From Piromyces finnis (lineage: Eukaryota; Neocallimastigomycota; Neocallimastigomycetes; Neocallimastigales; Neocallimastigaceae), in assembly GCA_002104945.1 (NCBI GenBank), contig MCFH01000003.1, positions 124,001-188,000 on the forward strand: DNA of 64,000 bases. Direction: 5' to 3'. The notes under the pieces were generated by a model. That model saw nothing but the letters and a program-made list of their open reading frames with translations, had not been told where the DNA came from and ran no database searches. The translations under genes were made by a program, and so were the position numbers. Of this stretch, positions 31,393-50,066 are shown one piece after another (positions within the stretch are counted from its first letter, which is position 1; the number at the start of each line of letters is the position of its first letter).

Positions 31393-34300
31393 AACAATAT
31401 AAAATGATAAATAAAAAAAATAATTTAATTTCTATTACACCTATAATATTTGCTATTAAAAACATTAAAGCAAATAATATTAAAAATGATTTCTTATCTG
31501 AAAAGGAAGAAATTTCAATAAACTCTATTTCAAAAAGACAGTTTCCAGGTCAAAACCAAAATTTCAATCAAAACCAGAATTTCAATCAAAACCAGAATTT
31601 TAATCAAAACCAGAATTTCAATCAAAATCAAAATCTCAATCAAAACCAGAATTTCAATCAAAATCAAAATTTCAATCAAAACCAAAACTTTAATCAAAAC
31701 CAAAATCAAAAAGATACTACCTTAAATAACTTAAATGGTGGGGGTCTTGTCGATAATTTAGATTGTAGATATATTTCTATGCTTCTTAATGATTTTGGTT
31801 TAGATTATGGTTGGAAACAAACAAATGATTGTTGTAAATATAATAGAATTACTTGTGTAGATGAAAATGGTCAAGAAACAAAAATAACTACAGAAAAGTC
31901 CATTATCACTGAAGTTTATTTCAATAATATGAAAATAAATGGTTCAATACCAAATTCAATATGTAGTATGACAAACTTAAAAGTATTGCATTTCGTTAAT
32001 AATGAAAATTTGAAAGGTCCAATACCTCCTTGTATTGGTGGATTAAATAAATTGGAAAAACTCGTTTTTTCAGGTTCACCAATAAGTGGAGAAATACCAA
32101 AAAGTATATCAGCTTTAAGTCAATTGCAATTTTTATCTATAGAAAATACAAATGTACAAAATATAATACCTAATGAAATTTCAAATTTAACAAAATTAAT
32201 AAAGCTTTACATCAATAATAATCCATATATTACTGGTCCAATACCTAAAGATTTGGATAAACTTACACAATTAGAAATGATAAGTTTTTCAGATACAAAT
32301 ATTGATGGAAATATTCCTGAAAATATTGGAAATATAAAAACTTTAAAATCTCTAAGTATACATCATACTCATATTGAAGGCAAAATCCCAGAATCAATAG
32401 GAAATTTATCTGAACTTGCAACTATTAAATTTCATGATACCATGATTTCTGGACCACTTCCAAAATCATTCAACAATTTAAAAAAATTAAAGATTCTTAC
32501 ATTAAATAATACTTCTATTGAAGGCCCTCTTCCTGATGAATTTAAATCTTATTCATTTGAAGAATGCTCTTTCGGCAATTCAAATATTTGTATTAGTAAT
32601 ATAGATGCACAAAAAGATAAAAATGTTAGTGAGTGTATAACCTCTTTACCACAATGCCCACTAGGATCAAATAATACTAATCAGAATGGAGGTGAAAGTG
32701 GTGGAATTTCTATATTAAAATATACTGGAATATTTTTTTTAGTGTTGGCTATTTTAGCTGTTATTGTATTCTTTTATAAGCGTTATAATAAAAAGGTAAC
32801 CTATCAACAGGAAAAACGAGCTATTAATTATTACAAAAATAATATTACTGAACAACCAAAGTGGTTAGGGTCTAGTAAGTTTAAAAATATTAATTATAAA
32901 TTATTTAAGTGTATGTAAATAGTATTTATATTAATTTTTCATTAAATTATAAATATATGAATATTGTATTTCATTATTAGATTTATTTCGTGATCCAATT
33001 ATTCATAATAATAACATTCATGCCTATAATATTCACGTTGACCAACAACGTCCGGATTCAGAATCATCATTTCTTAAAAAGATTTATGGGGGATTTAATT
33101 TCAAAAAGAATAATTATCAAAAATTAAATGAAAATCAATATGGTAAAATGGATAGCAGTAATATGTATTTAATTCATTCAGATAGTGTATTTCAATACAA
33201 TACAGCAGGAATGGAAGATACCAGAAATATTAAACCAATTAATGATGAAATTTCATATAAAAATAATGATGAAACATTGATTAATAATGAAAAGTCAAAA
33301 GCAAGAAATGAATATGGATATGAACCTGATATACATCACAAGAGTGTGGATTCAGAAAAAACAGAATTTGAAAATAATAATAATAGAATCTACGAAACTA
33401 TGACTATGACAAATAGCAAAATGAACTTTAGTGATAGTATACTTAAAGGGGCAAGTTCAAGTAGTAGTTCCATTCCATTACCACCAAATTCTGATAATAT
33501 GGTATTTATGGGAAGGGAAGCTCAAGAAGAGTTGATTCTTTTCCAACAAAAGAATAATATAAATGTAAATACAGATGAAGATGCAAAAAGTGTAAAAGAG
33601 CAATTGGAGGAGTTGGAACAAATGGCATCTAATAATTATGTCATCCATGGAAGTAAATCACCAAAACCGTTCAAGTCACCAAAATCTCCAAAATCCCCAA
33701 AATCTGTAAAATCTCCATCTAACTTAAAGAATGTAGTTGATTATGATTATAATAATAAAAGTGTTGATATTAATGATCAAATACAAGAACTTAAAAATTG
33801 TAGTTTCAATGGATTAGATTTGAATTCAGAGAATTTCCATAATTCGAAAACTTTTGATAAAATTGAACAAAAGTTCCTTAATAATTTAAATTCATTACGT
33901 AATACCAATTTAAATAATTCTACTGTAGTTACCGCAGAAGAATCAAATGTTGAAAACAAAGAAGAAACAGGAACATTTTTCGCTAATCTTCCAGGACTAC
34001 AAATTCAAGAATACTATAATCAACTTAAATTTAGCGTGGAAGAAAGTAATACAGGCTGGAATAAAAATAGTAGTATAGCAAAGACTAATGAAGGAGAGCA
34101 AAAACAATTTGATAAAATTATTCCAAGTGGTATTTTCACTACTAATAAGACTAGCTGGGATGATGAAGATAGTGAAAGCTTTTTTTCGAATGAATCTTCT
34201 GTAAGAAATACCAAGAAAATAGATGATTTTAGCAATAGTATTAATTCATCTGCTCTAAATAAGGAAATAAAAAGTAAATTAGGTACAGAATCTATGATGA

Positions 34301-35220
34301 TAGAAGGTGAAAATTATAACAGTAATAGTGAATATACTAGCTATACAGAAGATTCCAGATATAAAAGCGGTGTGACAGATGATAGAGATTCAAAATACAC
34401 TAGTTATACAGAAGATTCCAGATATAGAAGTGGCGTTACAGATGATAGAGATTCAAAATACACTAGTTATACAGAGGATTCCAGATATAGAAGTGGCGTT
34501 ACAGATGATAGAGATTCAAAATACACTAGTTATACAGAGGATTCTAGATATAGAAGTGGTGTAACAGATGATAGATATTCAAAATATACCAGTTATACAG
34601 AAGATTCTAGATATAGAAGTGGTATTTCCACTGAAGATGGATATTCACGTTATAAGAGTGGTGTTACCGATTCACGTTATAAAAGTGGACTCACCATAGA
34701 TGATGGTTATGGTTATTCTCGTTACACAGAAGATGAATCAAAACTTGAGTCCTTATCAGTCGATCCATCAGCCTTTGATTCTCTAGCAATTGATAAAAAT
34801 CCTAAATTAGATTCAACTTATAGTTACACTAATGTTATAATAACAAATGCAGATGATAAAAAGTTGTCTACGGATTCGAAGAAAACGGATGTTACTAATT
34901 ACACCGATTCCACAAATACTATCTCTAAAGACTTTTCTAATGGTGGATATTCTTCCGGTTTTACTTTATCCAACGCTAATACTTTATCAAGTGGATTTAC
35001 ATTTTCAACGAATGAAAAAACCATTTCAAATGGATCAAGTTTAGAGCCACCTCGCACAAATTCATCACGAACCACAAAAACTAGTTCTAATTTAAATAAA
35101 GTGTCTACAATTTCTACAAATACAGAAAGTTTATTAAGTGATTTTAGTAAATACAGTAGTTTAGATACTATGGGTTCAGTAAGTTCATTAAGTTTTACTG
35201 ATGAAGATAGCAAACAATAA
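31389..35220 (+). CDS. LRR receptor-like single-pass membrane protein
   Basis: Two exons, 31389-32874 and 32981-35220 (intron GTAAGT ... TTATTAG), 1241 residues; lengths sum to a multiple of three. Order: a weakly hydrophobic N-terminus, FNQNQN hexapeptide repeats (about 54-107), a Cys-containing cap (LDCRY ... CCKYNRITC) like plant LRR N-caps, about 8 plant-type leucine-rich repeats with the GxIPxxIGNL pattern (about 175-420), one transmembrane helix (FFLVLAILAVIVFFYKRY, about 445-465), then a long Ser/Asn-rich tail with a SPK repeat patch and tandem 21-residue repeats (YTSYTEDSRYRSGVTDD, about 945-1050). No kinase or other enzyme domain is visible. It probably sits at the cell surface and binds something with its LRRs. 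The signal peptide is not convincing; the true start could be different. A four-codon uORF overlaps the ATG. Confidence 0.85.
34330..34650 (+). repeat. Tandem 63-bp repeats in LRR gene tail
   Basis: Five near-identical units of 63 bp encode YTSYTEDSRYRSGVTDDRDS-type blocks, followed by degenerate units (SRYKSG). Units 2-4 are almost identical in DNA, pointing to recent duplication. Frame is kept because 63 is a multiple of three. Confidence 0.85.
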
Positions 35221-36428
35221 ATATTGAAAAAACAACAATAATAATAGTTGTAAAAATAAATAACAACGGAAAAAAAAAAAAAAAAAGATATTTAATTAAA
35301 TTAAGAATATAGGATATAGTATAAATATCTTTTTTTTTTTTTTTACTATTATTAATATGTCATGTATATTTGTGTAATTTCAGAGTATTATTCATTATAT
35401 AAATATATTTTAAAATTACTTTAATTTTAGGTAGTATAAGCAGAAGTTATCGTTAAAAACATCATCATTAAAATAAAATTTTTAAAAAAAATTTTTTTTT
35501 TTTATTTAATAGCCTTTTCTTTTTATTATGTGTATAAATTTTTTTAAAAAAATTTAATTTTTAAATAGTTGTATTATATGTAAAAACAAACAAAGTAATA
35601 AACGATTTATTTCAAATATTTAAACATATTTTTAAGTTTTGAAACTAAGTTTTTGATATAAAAAGATATATTATCATTTATTGATAATGCTTAATATTAA
35701 TTTTTAAAATATATTGTTTAAGTTAAAACAGTAATTATGAATGATAAATATAGTATGTATCCATAAATTTATTGTATTTATTGTAGGTAGTGGGTGGTGA
35801 TACAATGACATTGTGTGATTTTTTGTATATAAAAAAAAATTACCTATGAAAAAATAAAATGTAAAAAATAATAGAATTTTTTTTTTTTATAATGTTAAAT
35901 GTTATTTATAATATATATATATATAAAAGGAAAAGAAAAAAAACTTTATATATAAATCAATATATTTTTCTTTTAAATGGATTAATAAAATATAGCATAA
36001 TTTAACACTATCAGAAATATCAATAAAAAATAATTATATTTCATTTAAATAATTTTATTTATATATACATTTTTATTATAAATAGAATAAATTATTATAA
36101 AAAAATAAACAATAGCCTTTAGAAGTACTTTTCTTGTTGAATTGTTCATTTTGTATTAAATATAATCTTTTAACTTTATTATGCAAAGATTATTATACAT
36201 ATGCATAAAACCTTAATAATATTATAAGATTAACTTTAAAAGGAAAATAAAATTTTTATAAATTATCAAAAGAAATAATTTTAAAGTTTTCAATGATAAA
36301 TGAACTAATTTCCTTTTTAAAAAAAAAAAAAAAAGAAAAGTGAGATGAAATATAATATACAATATTTTAAAAGATAAACGATAAAATTCAATAGTTATAA
36401 GAAATAAACAATAGAAGAAGAAAATTTC

Positions 36429-36462
<34 letters not shown>

Positions 36463-36563
36463 TATTATATAATATGAATTATATTATTTTTTCATATAAA
36501 GTTTTTATGAAAGAAAAGAAATATTTAATTTACAAATGAAATAAAAAAAAAAACAAAAAACAA

Positions 36564-36598
<35 letters not shown>

Positions 36599-36770
36599 AA
36601 ATTTATACTCAATTAATGAATACTAATACTAAGAAGTTATAATTATAATAAATAAAAATATATACAATAAATATTAAATAAAATAATATTTATTTATTTA
36701 AATAAAAAATAAAAAAAAAAAGAAAAAACTAAAATAATATAAAAATAAAATCAAAAAAATTATTAGTAAT
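35221..36770. other. Intergenic stretch, no gene seen
   Basis: About 1.55 kb of A/T runs, including poly-A and poly-T tracts of 10-18 bases, a TATATA run near 35915 and an (AAT)n stretch at 36566-36597. It should contain the 3' end of the LRR gene and the promoter of the next gene. Nothing more specific stands out. Confidence 0.5.
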
Positions 36771-43565
<6,795 letters not shown>

Positions 43566-44098
43566 AATTATAGTACAAATGGGCAGTTTTTTTTTTTTTT
43601 TTCTTAAAAAAAATAAAGTTATTATTAGAAAAATTATCTTAATAATAATTTATTAAAAAAAAATATATTCTATCTATGTTTTAGTATAAATCTCAATAAA
43701 TAAAAATTAGAAACTTTTAAAATAAAATGGTAAAAAGATTTTTTTTTTCTGGCTTTATTAGTTAACAAAATGATTTTTTTATGTTTAGTGTGTTGTTGTT
43801 TATAGATTATGTAATATGTATTATTTATGCATATGTATTTATGAATAGTTTTATATAAAAAGCGATTTAATATAAATAGTTTTATATAGCTTTATAAATA
43901 CTATCTATTTATATAACAGTTTTTTTTTTTTTTTTTTGGAGATTATTTAAGAATAAAAAGTATTTTAATTTTAATATAAATTTAAATATAAAAAAAAAGA
44001 AAAAATTTTTTTATTTTATTTTAATTAGTATTTTAATAAGTATAAATTATGAAATTTTAAAAAAATAATTTTATTTTTTTTAAAAAAAAAAAAAAAAA
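43566..44098. other. Intergenic stretch, no gene seen
   Basis: About 530 bp of A/T-rich sequence with three poly-T and poly-A tracts. It separates two genes of the same orientation. The last 20 bases before the next ATG are almost all A. Confidence 0.5.
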
Positions 44099-45293
44099 AT
44101 GTCAACAAGAAGTACACGTAAATCAAGTCGTTTAGCAGTATCAAATAATATTAAAAAGAATTATGATAGTGAAGATTCAATTCAATCCATTGATTCAAAA
44201 ACATCTCAAAGAAAAAGTAATAGAAAAAGTAATACCATAGAAAATGATACGAATGCTTTTATAAATAATGAATCAATTAATAAAAAAAGAAAATTAGGAA
44301 AATCCAAAAGAGAAAATATAGGTAGTGATATAGAGACTGAAAAAGCAACACCTCTTAAAAGAAAGGATACTAAAAAAGGAAATAATAAAAAAAGTTTAAT
44401 AAGTAGTGATGCCTATGACAGTTCATCAACAGTTTACGAAAGTTCAGTAGTTGTGGAAGAAGGTGGAAAATCTATGGTTGAGGATACCCTTAATTCTTCA
44501 GGTACAACCTCAGAAAAAAAAAGGAATCCATTTGGAAAGAAAAAGAAAGAATATGTTGGTGAACCTCCATTAAATTTAAATGATTATGAAAAACCATTTA
44601 AAAATGCAAAATATTCAACTCCAAAAAAATATAAATTATTGAAACAAATTTTAATGATGGATAGAAATAAAACCGATGTGCCCATTGATGCTCCATTATG
44701 TAAGAATATTATTAAATTTAATTCATAAACTATTTATATATATAATATAAAACAGTCCAATATATATATATATATTACATTATTTTATTTTGAAATTTGA
44801 AAAATTAAATAAATATTCACAAATTTTAAATTAAATAAATAAAAAAAAAACATTGAGATTTAATAATTATTAATACTTTTTTATCCATTTCTATTTATCT
44901 CTATTTGATAGATATGAACATTGAAGCACCACCTTCTGTTTATCCAAGAAAGAAATATTGTGATATAACAGGATTAAAAGTAAGTTATTATGTTAAAGTA
45001 TTATTATTATACCTCAAAAAGTCTTTAATTATACATATTTGTTTTATATGCATATATATATACTAATAAATAATTATTATTTTTATGTATTTATTCCTAT
45101 AAAACTATATATATAAATAAATAATATTTTTATTTTATTTTATTTTTTTTTTAAAAAAAAGGCCATTTACACAGATCCAAAATCAGGTTTAAGATATTAT
45201 GATTCCACAGTATATAAATATATTCAAGAACAAACTCAAAGTACTTTACAAGGCTATCTTGGACTTCGTAATGCAGCTGTTAATTTAAAATAA
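44099..45293 (+). CDS. IES6: INO80 complex subunit Ies6/INO80C (YL1-C domain)
   Basis: Three exons: 44099-44699, 44912-44979, 45162-45293; 266 residues. The N-terminal 140 residues are Lys/Ser-rich and disordered, a normal feature of nuclear proteins. The conserved part begins EKPFKNAKYSTPKKY and LLKQILMMDRN, as in Ies6/INO80C, and ends with the YL1 C-terminal domain: APPSVYPRKKYCDITGL, then AIYTDPKSGLRYYDSTVYKYIQ and GYLGLRNA. In yeast and animals the protein forms the Arp5 module of the INO80 nucleosome remodeller. Exon junctions: donor GTAAGA after TTAT, acceptor TTTGATAG; donor GTAAGT, acceptor AAAAAG. The gene converges on the Ssr4-like gene with about 600 bp between stops. Confidence 0.9.
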
Positions 45294-45893
45294 GAAATTA
45301 TATCCTATTATACAATTATAATGAATCTCATTAAATCATATTTATTGGTAATATACCCATTTGCAACGAATACAAATAACCATTAAATACACACTCACAT
45401 ACACACTCATATATTTAATGATTAAAATTATCTTTTCTAATTTTCTTTTTTTTTTTTAAAGAAATATTTGTTATATAAGCCAATTTATTAAAATATAAAT
45501 AAAAGGATAAATTAAAAAAAAAAAAAAAAAAAATAGTGTTGTTGAATATATGAATTATCTATTCCCCTTTTTTTCTCTCTCACTCTCTCTTTCTTTAATT
45601 CTTTACAAATAAAATTTTGAAAAACAATAATGTTCATTTATATGGGTAAAAAAAACTTTAATAATAAATTTATATTCTTTGGATAATACTGATTTATATA
45701 AATATTTATTTATTTATTATTATTAGTAGTAGAGTAGTAGTAGTAAAATAAGAAAAAGTATAGCTATGAATTTATGAAGCAATGAAATACTATTTTACTG
45801 ATTGTAGTATTAATTTATAAAATAAATTTATTTTGGATGGTTGTGTATTTGAATAGATAATAAATTATAATTTAGTTCTATACAATATATCTC
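45294..45893. other. Intergenic stretch between convergent genes
   Basis: 600 bp between two stop codons, holding both 3' ends. It contains CT-rich (CTCTCTCACTCTCTCT near 45575) and TTATTAGTAGTAG stretches. No gene or terminator hairpin is clear. Confidence 0.5.
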
Positions 45894-48446
45894 TTATATT
45901 TTAACTATTCTAACATCTGTCTTTGGTACTAATTGAATATCTAAGGATTTATTAACTTCATCAGTTATTATTTGTAATTCCTAAAATTAATAAAAAAAAA
46001 AAAAAAAAGAAAAAAAGATTTAAAAAATGAATATAAAAAAATTTCCAACTTTAGTAGGAAAAAAAAAAACAACTTTTACTTACCTCTTCATTTTTACACT
46101 TTGATATTTTATTCATGGTATAAATAAAGTTATCATTATTATTACTTTTTTTAGCTATTTCCTTTTCTAAGGCTTCAATTTCTTTATTAAGTTTTTCCTA
46201 TTAAAAGTTTTATATCATTTTAAAAAGTATAAAATGTTGGATTAAATATGCATACATATTTATATAACAATTATAAGAAAAAAAAAATAAAGATATAATA
46301 AATAAAACATACAACTTCGTTATTTAAATTTTCTTTAGTATTGATATCTATTATTTCTGGTGGCTCTATAGAATCTATATTATATGGTGACAATATTTCT
46401 GACATATAATCATGGTTTCTTCTGTATCTACCAATAGATATTTCTCTAGATTGTATTACATCATATTCATCTTCTTTTTTTATTTTTTTATTTATTTATT
46501 ATTTATATTTTTTTTTTAAAAAAAAAAAAGGGTGTGTAAAAGAAAAATGGAAAAAGATAAAAAAATAACATTTATTAGTATTAATACCAAAAATCTATTA
46601 TGTATATTATTATTATTATTATTATTATTATTTTAGTTAAAACATTTACCTCCTGATAAGTTTTTTTCTTCATCATCATATCTATACATGTTATTCTATT
46701 TTTATAAAGCAATAATAAAATATAATTATTTATTTAGAATTTATTTACTTTTTTTTTCCTTTCATTTATTAATCCTATTTAATTTTTTTTTCCTTATTTT
46801 GAAATTATTATATAATTATTTTATTAACAAAAATAATGATAAATACCTTTCCTCTTTGAGGGGTTTGAGGCCTTGAAGCCATTTGATAAGATTGTGGTTG
46901 CATTTGTGGTTGCATTGGATGCTTATTCATAGGATTCATATTTTGTTTGTATTGTTGTTGCATTTGATATTGTTGTTGATTTTGCATTTGTTGTTGTTGA
47001 CTTTGTTGCATCTGTTGTTGATTTTGTTGCATTTGTTGTTGCTGATTTTGTTTTGGTGGATAACCAGCAACCAATCTTATATTTTGAGGTTGAACTTTAA
47101 TTTGAGCTGGAATTACTGGTACTATTCATTCATAAAAGATAATTAATAATAAAAATATCATAAATTAATAAATGATATTCATTGACAATTAAAATTGTAA
47201 AAGTTTTTTTTTTTTTTTTTAATTTTATTTTTTTACCATGTTCACGAAGTTTTGTATATTGTAACATTTCAAGCATTGGATAATTAAGTGATCTCATTCT
47301 AAATCTTCTTCTTGAAATTGAACAATAAAGATGTCCTTCAGCAAATCCCAATTTTCTTTCATAACATTCCAATTCCTATAAATTTTGTTGAAGTTTTAAT
47401 AACAGCGATTATTATTATTATTTATACGTATAGTGTATATATATATATATAGATAGATATGTATGTATTTTCATTATAAGAAATATAAATTTGATAAAAT
47501 TTGTATATTTGTATATATTTTATAAAAATATTTATATTGCATAATAATAATAATTATAAATATAATAATTTTTTATAAATAATTAAATTCAAATATTTCT
47601 TTACCTTATCATTATCAATTGAAACTGTTTTAATTAATTTTTCATCGTCTAACCATCCATAACTATTGTAAAATTGTATTATATATTCAATGGTTATTCC
47701 ATATTTTTTTTTTAAAAAAAATTACACAAAATAAATAAATTTATATATTATAAAAAGGTATCTTTACCCATCAGAAGGAATGTCGATTATATTTTCATCA
47801 GGTTTTGGAATTAAAATTAAGAAAATGCTACCCTCTATATAAAATTAATTTTTGAAATTATATTAATATTAAAACATTTTTTAAATTTTTTTAAAATATT
47901 TTAAATTTTAAAAAAGCAAATATACGAATAAAATTATATATTTGTTTTTTCTTTTCTTTTTTTTTAAAAAAATTTCAAATAGTTAATTCACATAAATATT
48001 AATAAATCAAAAATTTATTAACCTTTTGGTTTATCAACGTAAACGGGTTCAAAATTAATTTTATTAAAAGCATTACAAGCATTAATAATCAATTCACCAA
48101 ATTTTTCAAATGGTAAAAAAGTTGGAAAAGATGGATAATCAATATTTCCTTTATAAAAGAATTTATTATGAGGTTGTGGTCTAACCATATTATTATTTTG
48201 AATAATTGGTGGTTGATTGTAATTTTGAGATTGATTAGGTGGCATTGGTTGGGGTATACTATGTTGACGTTGTGATGATTTGTGAAGTAAATCTTTTTGA
48301 TTTTGATTTATTGGACTATTAAGACTTCCCAAGGCACTGGCACTATTCAATGCTGGATTAATATTTTGATACTGTTGAGGATGAATGGATTGCTGTTGCA
48401 TTTGCATTTGTGAAATTAATTGTGGATTTTGAAAATTATTACTCAT
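45894..48446 (-). CDS. Ssr4-like SWI/SNF-RSC chromatin remodelling subunit
   Basis: Nine exons (minus): 48446-48023, 47834-47768, 47662-47605, 47375-47237, 47121-46847, 46695-46650, 46473-46313, 46197-46084, 45980-45894; 456 residues, all phases close. The N-terminus is Gln/Asn/Pro-rich. The conserved block (about 95-235) has FYKGNIDYPSFPTFLPFEK, PVYVDKPKEGSIFLILIPKP, DGYGWLDDE, LECYERKLGF and RRRFRMRSLNYPML, the pattern I know from fungal Ssr4 proteins (cofactor of SWI/SNF and RSC). Then a second Gln-rich tract (QQQMQQ, exon 5) and a C-terminal coiled coil (EKLNKEIEALEKEIAKK). Likely nuclear. The family call rests on motif memory and not on a search; if wrong it is still a conserved fungal nuclear-type protein. 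Confidence 0.65.
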
Positions 48447-49875
48447 GATTAAAATACTCCTGATGAATCAATTTAATTTACGAATTAAAAAATATCTAAT
48501 ATTAAAAATTAAGGCACTTTTATTACACCTATAATATACTTTTTCTTTTTTAGAAAAAAAAAAAATTCAAAGATTATTTCTTAAAATCTGAAATACAATA
48601 GGAATAATAATTATAATAAAATTAAAAAATTGAAATTCAATAAAATTTATAAATTTAAAATTTATTTAGTTTTATATTATTTATCCATTAAAATAATAAT
48701 AAAATAAATGAATAAAATATATAAAAATTAAATAACTTTTTAATCTAATTATTATTATAAAAAAAAAAAAATATTTATTTAATATTAATAGTTGACTATA
48801 TTATAATTATTAATATCCTATTATGTTATAAAACATTATATATACCTATTTATTTATATTAATTGTTGTTGTATTGTTACTATAGTTTTTATATTTTTGG
48901 TATTGAAGATAATAGTAATACATTAAGAGAGAAGACTGGAAGACTGGACATCATCTGTACCTAAACATTTATTCATTAATAACTTTAATGAATAAATGTT
49001 GTTGTTGTTGTTGTTGTTGGTTTAATTAAAACATTTATTGGTGTGGATCAATGTATTGATAAATTATTATTTGAAAAATAAACCACGATTTTATATATAT
49101 TTAAAGGTATATAAGATTGAAAGAATAAAAAAAAAAAAACATTTCAATAATATTTTACAGTTGAGACTTTATAATGTATCGAAATTTTGTTAAAGATTTA
49201 TATGTAAAGATTATTTTTTTTATTTTTGTTTCTTATTTAATTAGATTTAGTTAGATTATGAGTTAACTAGGCAATCCTTTTTATAAAAAGTTTACAAGTA
49301 TTTTTAAAAAAAGGTTTATCAAATCAATACTAATGAAAATGAAAATGTGTCAATAATGCTTTTAGCTAATTTTTAAAGTTATAAAACATTAACTGTCATA
49401 AAAAATAAGATATTATAAAATAATTAGATATAAAAAGAAAAACTCATTGTAATACTCTATTATATAGTCAAATGTTTTGATAACACAATAAAATAAAATA
49501 GGTTTATTAATGTTCACATTCGAAAAAATATACACATTAACAATGATGGTATAATATATATATTTTCTATTTATATTATATTTCTTTTACTTTTTCCCCT
49601 TCTTTTAAATAGTAATGACAATTTTAAAATAGTTATAAATAAAGGTATAACAGTAGAATGATTCCATTTTAGAATTAAAAAAAAAAAGTAAAACATCGAT
49701 ATTTTATTTTTATTTTAAAGGTGGAACCTTTTTAATTATAAAAATTAATTTAGATTCATTAAAATTTAATTAATAAGGTGGAAAAAAAAAAGGTTTTTTT
49801 TAATAAATACTTTTAACTAAATAAAAAATAATATTTAATAATAATAATAATAAGAAAAAGAAGAAGAAGAGCAGA

Positions 49876-49928
<53 letters not shown>

Positions 49929-49959
49929 CATAATAATAATCATAATCATAATCATAATC

Positions 49960-50029
<70 letters not shown>

Positions 50030-50066
50030 TAAAAAGTATTCATAATAAAAAAAATAAAAAATAAAA
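48447..50066. other. Divergent intergenic region with (TAA)n array
   Basis: About 1.6 kb between two genes transcribed away from each other, so it must hold both promoters. A GTT array (GTTGTTGTTGTTGTTG) is at 49000-49018. A (TAA)n array of about 150 bp with TCA variants spans 49877-50026 and ends about 40 bases before the PIG-F start. No gene seen. Confidence 0.55.
49877..50026. repeat. (TAA)n microsatellite upstream of PIG-F
   Basis: Roughly 50 triplets with TAATAATCA and ATCATAATCATA interruptions in the middle. It lies 40 bp before the ATG at 50067, in the probable 5' UTR or core promoter. Confidence 0.85.

Noticed and set aside
49877-50026. Possible CRISPR or tandem array
   Set aside because: Pure trinucleotide microsatellite without spacers, in a eukaryotic context.
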